Part shown: in pieces, positions 56,541-64,000 of the stretch
Layout of the letters: each line of letters opens with the position of its first letter
How positions within the stretch are numbered: the first letter of the stretch is position 1
NCBI GenBank assembly: GCA_015956445.1
Contig: WIUZ02000006.1
Location: forward strand, 558,001-622,000
Source: Thelephora terrestris
Taxonomy: Eukaryota; Basidiomycota; Agaricomycetes; Thelephorales; Thelephoraceae
Direction: 5' to 3'
DNA: 64,000 nucleotides
The notes under the pieces: model-generated
The model's input: the letters and a program-made list of their open reading frames with translations, nothing else
Told to the model about the DNA's origin: nothing
Databases searched by the model: none
Translations under genes and position numbers: made by a program

Positions 56541-57428
56541 CACCACACAGATCACCCAACCTAACCTAACCTAGGGTGGTCCACCTGACCTAGCCTGATG
56601 CAACTTGACTTGATCCCATCTAATCAGCTGTTATCTTATCTAACCTTAATTTAAATACCCTAGCTAACCAACATCTGACTCAACCTCACCTGGCTCAATA
56701 GCACATGACTGGGCTATAGGAACACACTATCAGCTGTACCATCCCATATCCTGTATCCAACTGTCACTCAAGCACAACAACTGTGGTGGACCTACAAGTT
56801 AGTGGGCCTACCAGCCCACAGACCCACAACTGTAAACTGCTCACTCAGTGGAGACACCTGTTATCCAACCTCACCCATGTACCACCCTCACCCTGTGTTC
56901 TGTGCCAGACCACAACTTCACCACAACTCAAGTTTAATCACCTGGCTGAACCTGCAAGCCAGATAGATATAGACTACCAGTTACGCATCCATGAATTTGT
57001 AAGCCTGAGAGCACATGTTTCAGCCAGGTGGCTGAACTTGAGTTGTGGTGAAGTTGTGGTCTGGCACAGAACACAGGGTGAGGGTGGTACATGGGTGAGG
57101 TTGGATAACAGGTGTCTCCACTGAGTGAGCAGTTTACAGTTGTGGGTCTGTGGGCTGGTAGGCCCACTAACTTGTAGGTCCACCACAGTTGTTGTGCTTG
57201 AGTGACAGTTGGATACAGGATATGGGATGGTACAGCTGATAGTGTGTTCCTATAGCCCAGTCATGTGCTATTGAGCCAGGTGAGGTTGAGTCAGATGTTG
57301 GTTAGCTAGGGTATTTAAATTAAGGTTAGATAAGATAACAGCTGATTAGATGGGATCAAGTCAAGTTGCATCAGGCTAGGTCAGGTGGACCACCCTAGGT
57401 TAGGTTAGGTTGGGTGATCTGTGTGGTG

Positions 57429-58133
57429 GATTAGGTTGAGTGGACTATGTCAGGTTAGGTTAGGCTGGGTTAGGTTAGGTAAGACATGATAAGGTAAGAT
57501 AAAATAAGATGAGATAAAATAAGATAAGGCCAAACAAGGCCAGGTCAGGGTTAGGACTAGGTGAGGTTAGAATTGGGTTAGGCTTAGGGCAGGTTAGGTT
57601 TAGGTTTAGGTTTGGTCCTAGGCTAGGTTCTGTGCTAGGTTAGGTTTAGTGCTAGGTTAGGTTTAGGGCAGGCTAGGTTTAGGGCAGGTTAGGTTAGGGG
57701 TAGGTGGAGTTAGGGTAGGGTAAGTTGAGGTTGAGGTTAGGTTTAGATTCAAGTTTAGGTTTAGAGCAGGTTCAAAGTGAGATAAGATAAGATAAGATAA
57801 GATAAGATAAGGCCAAACTAGGCAAGGTTAGGTTCAGGTTTAGGGTTAGGTTAGGTTAGGTTAGGTTAGGTTAGGTTAGGTGTAGGTTTAGGTTATGTTT
57901 AGGTTTAGGTTAGGTTTAGGTTTAGGTTAGGTTTAGGTTCAGGGTTAGGTTAGGTTAGGTTAGGTTTAGGGCAGGTTAGGTTTAGGTTTAGGTTTAGGTT
58001 TAGGTTTAGGTTTAGGTTTAGGGTTAGGGTTAGGTTAGGTTAGGTTTAGGGCAGGTTTAGGTTTAGGTTCAGGTTTAGGTTCAGGTTCAGGTTAGGTTAG
58101 GTTAGGTCCAGGACTAGGTTTAGGTCTAGGGCT
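57429..58133 (+). repeat. degenerate telomere-like array, G-rich strand
   Basis: Mirror image of 55,836-56,540: TTAGG, TTTAGG and TTAGGG units on the plus strand. Together the arrays point outwards from the palindrome centre. Confidence 0.88.
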
Positions 58134-58795
58134 AGTTTATGACCACAAATGGGTCTGTATTTTACGATATAGCAAAGATTATGGATATATATGTAATTTT
58201 CAAATTTTCATTAATTTTTGGAGATTTTTCTGGATTTTTAGGGGCAGAAAATACATTAATATCAAAATTGTAAGCTGTTTAAAGGGCAGAAAAAATAAAA
58301 TTAATTTTTATAAAATATTTATACATATTCTGGAATTTTTGGTAATTTTTTCGGAATTTTTCCGGATTTATCCAGCCAGAAAAACCATTTTTTCGATATT
58401 TTTGGAATTAATTGATCATTTTGGGCACTTTCTAAACCCGTGGGAATTTTTCTGGCATTTTTCCGATTTTTCTGGCATATAATTTCCTTTTTTGGTAATT
58501 TTTGCCAAAAGCATTTTCAAGTTGCTTACATAAGCCATCAAATTGCCTTTTTTGGAAAGTCTTTTCTAAAAAGAAATTTTCCTTTTTGGGAATTTTTGTC
58601 AAAATCATTTTTGAGTCGCTTATGTAACCATCAAAATTTCCTAAAAAAGAAATTCCTTTTGGGAAAAACCCCTCCAAAAGCATTTTTGAGACGCTTATGT
58701 AAGCCATCAAAACTTTCCTTTTTTGGTCAGTCACATGACCTGATTACATAAGCAACACCCACTTTTTTCAGTCACATGACCTGCTTATGTCAGCC

Positions 58796-59271
58796 ATCAA
58801 ATTTTCCTAAAAAGAAAATTCAATGCCAAAATCATTTTTGAGTTGCTTATGTAAGCCATCAAAACTTTCTTTTTTTGGTCAGTCATATGACCTGCTTATA
58901 TAATCAACATCCACTCTTTTCAGTCACATGACTTGCTTATATAAGCCATCAAAATTACCCCCTTTTGGTAGGTCACATGACCAGCCTATGTCAGCAACAA
59001 AGGGCAGGAGCGTGGGAAATCATTTCCCACGGTTGTGGCACCAGCATGTGCCCGAAGCACTGGGCATATCCCATCAGCCCATCAATTCCTTGGGTCCAAA
59101 GCAATGGGCCAGTACCCAGTACGATGGATGGGATGTCAGGCAAGGGGAGGCTACATTTATAATTCTTGCTGGGTTAAAGTTGCAATTATAATTGTGAGGA
59201 CAACCCAGGTCAAATATAAAAGTGCTCCCATTGTAACCCCAATAATTATAAAAACTGGGCTGCAGCTGCTC
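58796..59271. other. right flank of the large palindrome
   Basis: The first 180 bp repeat motifs of the palindrome arm (GCTTATGTAAGCCATCAAAA, TCACATGAC) in the same orientation, like a partial duplication. The rest is unassigned. Confidence 0.45.
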
Positions 59272-59500
59272 TTTACTGAGTCAGTAAACTGCGAGTAAAT
59301 CACAAGCAAATGGAAAAAGAACCCAGCAAAATACTTGCCTGGCAAGCACAAAGCAAATTCACAATTTACTGAGCCAATTTACCTGCAATTTACTGGGTTC
59401 AGTATGTGCTCAGTATGTTTGCAGTTTACTGGGTCATGTGACCACAGTTTCCCCATTAGGTAAACCTTGGAAAAATTCACAATTTACTGAGCCACTTGCC
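59272..59500. repeat. dispersed repeat A, copy 2
   Basis: Near-identical to 43,236-43,500, same orientation, including TGCCTGGCAAGCACAAAGCA and TCATGTGACCACAGTTTCCC. Confidence 0.75.
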
Positions 59501-59534
59501 CAATCAGTATGTTTCTAATTTGCTGAGTGGTTTG

Positions 59535-60055
59535 ATCACGATTTACTGGACTCAGTAAATTGGAAAAAAACCAAACTGGTTTACTGACGACATCCCTGAT
59601 TGGCCACTTTGAAAAATAACCGAAAATTTACCTAGACGTGTCATTGTCAGTAAACTGCAAGTTTTCTTTCAGTAAATTGAAAATACACATCAGGTAAACT
59701 GGGAAAACATGTGACAATTTGATTGTGGTTTACTGGACTCAGTAAATTTAAAAAAAAAACTAACTGGTTTACTGACGATGTACCTGATTGGCTAATTTGA
59801 AAAATACTCGAAATTTTACCAGGATGTGTCTTTATCAGTAAACTGCAAGTTTTCTTTCAGTAAATTGCAGTTTACTGATAAAGACACGTCCTCGTAAAAT
59901 TTCGAGTTTTTTTTCAAATTAGCCAATCAGGTACATCATCAGTAAACCAGTTAGGTTTTTTTTAAATTTACTGGGTCCAGTAAACCACAATCAAATTGTC
60001 ACGTGTTTTCCCAGTTTACCTGACGTGTATTTTCAATTTACTGACAATGACACGT
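59535..60055. repeat. composite of direct and inverted 150-190 bp units (fold-back)
   Basis: One unit (TTTACTGGACTCAGTAAAT to TTCTTTCAGTAAATTG) occurs directly at about 59,545-59,692 and 59,727-59,868, then inverted at about 59,863-60,050. The right end TTTACTGACAATGACACG is the inverse of CGTGTCATTGTCAGTAAA at about 59,636. Confidence 0.75.
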
Positions 60056-61332
60056 TGAACTACCCAGTCTCGCTAAGTCGTGGGAACACGTAGCAAGAAG
60101 AGGGAGCTGAAGGGGTGTGGGTGACCGGTTGTGCAGATGTTGGTAGGGTAAAGCAGGTAGAGGTAGAGAGGAGTAGGGAGAAGTAGGGAGGGAATAGGAA
60201 GTGGTAGCGATAGAGTAGAGTCTCAATAGACGAGCGTTGCGACGAAGAGGGTCGCGGCGGGATAGGTGGCTAAGAAAGAAGCTATCAGCGCAAGACGAGA
60301 GAAAGAGAGGATACCTGAGACGAGAAGAAACTAGTAGAAGTGGTGAACACTGCGTTCGCCACAAAGAGCTAAGAGCTGAGCACTGCGCTCAAGACTGGGG
60401 TAGAGCACTGTGCTCGCGAGACGAGTAGAGAAGGTCGAGAAGCACTGTGTTTCACGTCGAGAGAAGTCGAGACGAGGAAAGAGAAAAGCTAGAGGGTTTT
60501 TCGAGCACTGCGCTCAAAGAGAACTTGGTCGCGAGGAACAAAGAGTGTTGGAGGCTTTAGACAGCGCAAGGCTGAGTTGAACTTTCAGAGGGAAAGGGGG
60601 AACTGCACTTCGTTGTTCGAACCAGGACTGTCTACTGACGCTTATATGGTAGGTAGAGAGAGTGGTTGAAGGTAGAACACGAAGAGGGGAGAACAAAACA
60701 TAACAAGGCAAACGTCGCGAGAGAGCAGGAATCGTGAAGTTCGTGAAGGGCGTAGGGAGGTCATACAAAAACGAAGAGCGGAACAGAGGGGAGAACAAGA
60801 ATGCGCGAAGGACGAACAAGACGGCGGGACAAGTGGGGGGAGGAATGAAGGTATCGTGGGAAACTACGGGACAATGAAATGGAGGATCAAACCAAGAAGT
60901 CAAGGCGGGATCGGAGTGGAACAGGCGGGAGGCGGGGAACACGGTGAGACAGTCAAGACGGCGACGACGTGCAACAAAAGGGCGGGGGGCACGTGTTCCG
61001 GAGTCGGGACGGCGGACCGATGCGGGGGAATCCGAACAATGACGAACAAGGGGGGCGAGGCAAGTCAAATCAGGTGGGAGAACGGAAGTGATCAGGTGGC
61101 ACGTGGGATCAGGGAGGCCAGACTCGGAGCGTGGACTTAGAGGATTTTGTCGAAGTCCAGAGGAGCGGGAGGTCGCGAGACTATCGGGAGACTGGCGATG
61201 GTCGACAAGGGGTCGTGTCGGAGGAGGGGGCTTCGCGCTGCATCGCGACGTATGGGTGGATAACAGAGGAGGGCGCTGGAGTTGCTAGGGGTATAGTACG
61301 AGTCGGACGGCCAGCGAAACGGAGGCAGGTCA
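60056..61332 (-). mobile_element. LTR-like sequence, family 1
   Basis: Minus-strand start TGACCTGCCTCCGTTTC resembles the start of the solo LTR at 51,851 (TGACATGCCTCC), and the end is TAGTTCA. A CCATATAAGCG box lies on the minus strand near 60,650. It contains a repeated GAGCACTG(C/T)G(C/T)T word (60,379, 60,404, 60,441, 60,503). It abuts the coiled-coil gene copy B at 61,333 and the fold-back at 60,055. The four bases outside the ends (ACGT and ACGG) do not match, so this is not a simple solo insertion. Confidence 0.55.
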
Positions 61333-62445
61333 ACGGGAACCACGTTCTTGATCGGAGGCGTGGCATAGGAAGATGGGTTAGGAGATGGGAGTACCACCTC
61401 GTCGGCGTACTCCAGCTCGAACGGAACATCAGCTGTCCCCTGTCCAACCAAGACGGGACCCTCCTTGCAATTGCAGGTCTTGTCCTGCAAGGACTCGACC
61501 CGCGCCATCAAAACAGACACCAGATCTTTGAGCTCCTCGATCTAGGAAATGTCAGCTTTCATGATTCATAAGCAAATGATGAAAGCGGCATTACCTTGTT
61601 GCCTTCATCCCCGATTTTTTTTGAATGCCTATCCAGGCGATTGTCCCTTGCATCCAATGCCCCCTTGATGTTGTTGTCTCGGACCTTCAGGCCGGCGATC
61701 AACTCTTGATGGTTCGCGACCATATTCGCCAACGCCTCGTTCATTCCCTGCTGGAAGGCGGTCATAGTCTTCTTCATCAGAAGACCCTCCACTGACAGAC
61801 GAAGGTCATCTGCCTTTGCCTCCTTCACTTCGCGCTCCAATCGTTCAACCTAGGCAGTTTGATTAGTCAAGAGTCATACTCGAATATTCAAACGGAAAAC
61901 CTACCTGGCTTTCCCCCTCTCGAACGAGCGACCACAACAGCGTGGTGGAAGTGGTGGTGTGGCGGACGGCCCGAGGAACGGTTGCCCCGTGCTCCAACAA
62001 GTCCTGATCGTAGATCCCCCTTTGCAGAGTGTACCAGAGCTCCTTCTTGATAGGATGCTCCAATTCCCCGAACCTACCCCTCATTTGAAAGATCACCTTC
62101 TCGGCGATCATGCACCGAACCCAGAGCTCATTGTCCCAGGTCAACCCCATCAGATAAGGGATCGTCTCCCTGAGACGTTCGGCGTCCACTTGCTGGACAA
62201 CCCCCAAGATCTATTGGGAAAGAGTTAGAAATAGTACAACATTATTTCAAACTCCCCCCCACCTGTTCATCGGTGGTATAGGGAACCCCCGCTTCATTGG
62301 CGTAGGTCTTACGGTGTCGTGACTGTATTTCGGACACTATCCGGAATCGCGACCTTCTCTCGACTATCGACAACCGCTGTGCGAGGTCTAGATGACTTCT
62401 CTCAGCATTCTCGACTGTCCCGATGAGGATTCGCTGTCCCTTCAC
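61333..62445 (-). pseudogene. repeated coiled-coil gene, copy B (both ends cut by LTRs)
   Basis: Minus-strand exons in order: RILIGTVENAERSHLDLAQR (62,242-62,445); GVVQQVDAERLRETIPYLMG with LWVRCMIAEKVIFQM (about 61,900-62,210); REVKEAKADDLRLSVEGLLM with NEALANMVANHQELIAGLKV (about 61,593-61,835); RVESLQDKTCNCKEGPVLVG to PSPNPSSYATPP (about 61,333-61,543). Introns have GT/AG borders. The C-terminal exons seen in copy A are missing because the LTR starts at 61,332, and the 5' side is cut by the LTR at about 62,454. The frame is open across all visible exons, so the family seems under selection or recently spread. Confidence 0.6.
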
Positions 62446-62453
62446 TTCGCCAC

Positions 62454-63314
62454 ATGTCCCTCACTCCCTATTCTCCCTCGCGACTTCCCGACGTTTTCCC
62501 TTTCGACCTGCGACTTAGACCTGCGACCTGCGCCCTTCGACCTTAGACCTGCGACCTGCGTTCCCCAGTAGATAGTTTCCCTCAGACTCTTCTTCCCTCA
62601 CACCTTGTCCCGATTACGTCCCGACCGTGTCCCGACCATTTCCCGACTCTCCACCACGTCTTGTTTCTTTAGTTTACATTTCCCTATCTCCATTCCCTGC
62701 GTCCCGATCACGTCTTGATCGATCGCTCCGCTCTCGACTCTAGGCCTCCCTCTGGTTCACTTTCCAACCACATTCCCTTCCTTCGCTGTTTCCTTCGATC
62801 CCTCACCTTCCCTATGTCATAGACGTGTCATTAGGTCTTTTGACATCATTTTGGTTCGTTCCCTTTGGTTCCTTCGTTCTCAGAGTCCCCAGTAGTGTAT
62901 ATAAAGACTCCTGTACTCGATAGACCCAGCAATCAATCAGCAGTGTTCCCTCTCTCTCTCTTCCTCTCTCTCTCTCTTCTGAGGCCTAGCCGCGTTACTA
63001 CGGTCCTCCCTTCGGTTCCCTCGTTGTCTTGCCCTCGTTCTTGTCGTCCCTCTGGTCTCTCGTGTCCCACTGGTGTCCCGATTTCAGCCTTGTTGTCCCG
63101 ATGTTTCCCGATGTTTCCCTTAGTTAGCTATCAATAGTTTCGTTCTTTGGTTTCCCTGTTATCTTCCACTTCGTTCCCCCGATTTGCATCGCGACTTTCC
63201 CTCTCATCGTTTATTCCCTTCCTGCAGATCCCCTAGAGGCTCGCGCCTCTAAACCGAGGACCCGACCTTCTAACTGCCATCTCTGCCCTCTCGGACTCCG
63301 AAGGCTTTGTGGCA
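62454..63314 (+). mobile_element. LTR-like sequence, family 2
   Basis: Starts TGTCCCTCACTCCC and ends CTTTGTGGCA. A GTGTATATAAAGAC box (about 62,896) is followed by a CT-rich (TCTC)n run. Tandem GACCTGCGAC units lie at 62,508-62,560. A block around GATGTCAAAAGACCTAATGA (complement, 62,825-62,850) is shared with the LTRs at 51.3 and 54.7 kb. Confidence 0.55.
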
Positions 63315-63632
63315 AGTTCAACGGGCGGCGGCACGACGGTCAATACAGGAGATGGTGGAGATGCCATTGGCAACTTTGTAGGTGTGGTTGTTTGGGAAAG
63401 ACATGTTGGTAAGATGATGGGGAAGTTGCTGGTGTTGCTGATCAAGGATGGCTCCAAGACGACGTCCTTCTTATAGCCTAGATCGGTGATCCTTCACGTG
63501 ACCTACCTTGACAAACCTCATTGGTCCGGGTCACATCAACTTCCGCCCCTGTACCATCATCATTGGCTTACTACATCAAGCTGACACTTCGGCCCGCGGG
63601 ACGGCCTTGGAAGAACTTTGTTCCGGTGAACT
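63315..63632. other. spacer between two opposed LTR-like sequences
   Basis: About 318 bp with no recognised gene. Its first and last 10 bases (AGTTCAACGG and CCGGTGAACT) continue the inverted symmetry of the flanking LTRs. Confidence 0.4.
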
Positions 63633-64000
63633 TGCCACAAAGCCTTTGGAGTCCGAGAGGGCAGAGATGGCAGTTAGAAGGTCGGGTCCTCGGTTTAGAG
63701 GCGCGAGCCTCTAGGGGATCTGCGGGAAGGGAATAAACGATGAGAGGGAAAGTCGCGATGCAAATCGGGGGAACGAAGTGGAAGATAACAGGGAAACCAA
63801 AGAACGAAACTATTGATAGCTAACTAAGGGAAACGTCGGGAAACGTCGGGAAAACAAGGCTGAAAAGCGGGACACCAGCGGGACACGAGAGACCAGAGGG
63901 ACGACAAGAACGAGGGCGAGACGACAAGGGAACCGAAGGGAGGACCGTAGCAACGCTGCTAGGCCTCAGAAGAGAGAGAGAGAGAGGAAGAGAGAGAGAG
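63633..64000 (-). mobile_element. LTR-like sequence, family 2, cut by the window end
   Basis: Inverted copy of 62,947-63,314, starting TGCCACAAAGCCTTTGGAGT and running through AGAGGCGCGAGCCTCTAG to the (GA)n end of the window. Confidence 0.6.

Larger units (their letters stand above)
55175..58795. repeat. 3.6-kb near-perfect palindrome with telomere-like arrays in both arms
   Basis: Positions x and 113,969-x are complementary from about 55,175 to 58,795, centred at 56,984. Identical ORF pairs on opposite strands (55,218-55,529 with 58,440-58,751; 55,235-55,537 with 58,432-58,734) show almost no change between arms. From outside in, each arm has a TAAGC/AAAGGAAA-rich part with TCATGTGACTG, an AT-rich part, a telomere-like array, a TTATC tandem run, and about 400 bp of mixed DNA. 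The centre (about 56,955-57,015) is the only clearly asymmetric part. No conserved protein is encoded. Confidence 0.88.

Noticed and set aside
55836-58133. CRISPR-like array of short regular repeats
   Set aside because: The repeats are 5-6 bases, contiguous and degenerate, with no spacers; they are telomere-like tandem repeats in a eukaryotic genome.
55218-58751. 100-103 aa ORFs near the palindrome ends and 113-aa ORF at its centre
   Set aside because: They mirror each other by symmetry, overlap on opposite strands and consist of low-complexity Lys/Phe-rich or repeat-derived sequence.
60838-61571. Plus-strand ORFs of 94-146 aa over the LTR and coiled-coil gene
   Set aside because: They are antisense to the better supported coiled-coil gene or lie in LTR sequence and have random composition.

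Overview
This window looks like nuclear DNA of a filamentous basidiomycete, probably an Agaricomycete. Most genes are split by many short introns (about 45-70 nt) with GT-AG borders, intergenic gaps are short, and neighbours alternate in strand. The protein set is eukaryotic and fungal: INO80 and Snf2-type remodellers, a nucleoporin, a Rab GTPase, chorismate synthase, a fungal ADAM protease and a basidiomycete-type secreted protein. No database search was possible; all names come from reading motifs and translated exons.

Positions 1-42,600 are a gene-dense, largely housekeeping segment. In order: the 3' end of a SNF2/STH1 remodeller with bromodomain (+); a BAR-SH3 endocytic adaptor (-); an intronless FAD/NAD(P)-binding protein (+); a transmembrane ADAM metalloprotease (+); a membrane-anchored A1 aspartic-protease-like protein without the catalytic motifs (-); a secreted Asn/Gly-rich protein (-); a possible SAP30-like protein (-); chorismate synthase (+); a hypothetical protein (-); a CofD/YvcK-family protein (-); a Sec4/Rab8 GTPase (+); ARP5 (-); NIC96/Nup93 (+); an ABC transporter (-); an SMN homologue (+); a UBE2W-type E2 (-); hydroxymethylbilane synthase HEM3 (-); ALG1 mannosyltransferase (+); and a RanBPM/GID1-type scaffold (-). 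Several pairs are divergent with only 80-300 bp between start codons. A diverged segmental duplication of the BAR-gene 5' region (about 3,520-4,600 against 8,048-9,020) flanks the FAD gene.

From about 42.6 kb to the end the character changes sharply. No housekeeping gene is seen, and the DNA is built from nested mobile elements and inverted repeats. The central structure is a 7.94-kb element (46,290-54,232) with 148-bp terminal inverted repeats starting CACTGG and a 3-bp target duplication (TTC). It interrupts a repeated multi-exon coiled-coil gene. Inside it lie a 935-bp palindrome, several unrecognised ORFs, and a second CACTGG-ended element (49,861-51,877, duplication TCC), which itself carries a solo LTR (50,796-51,851, duplication GCGT). 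A third element of the same type is at 43,739-44,510 (duplication GAT). These ends and duplications resemble CACTA/CMC DNA transposons, but I see no transposase.

From about 55,175 to 58,795 lies a near-perfect 3.6-kb palindrome. Each arm holds about 700 bp of degenerate telomere-like repeats (CCTAA/CCTAAA type), with the C-rich strand on the left and the G-rich strand on the right, as at the two ends of a linear chromosome. The rest holds LTR fragments of a related family, more fold-back repeats and a second copy of the coiled-coil gene. The region resembles heterochromatic, possibly subtelomeric or centromere-near DNA, but the window alone cannot decide.
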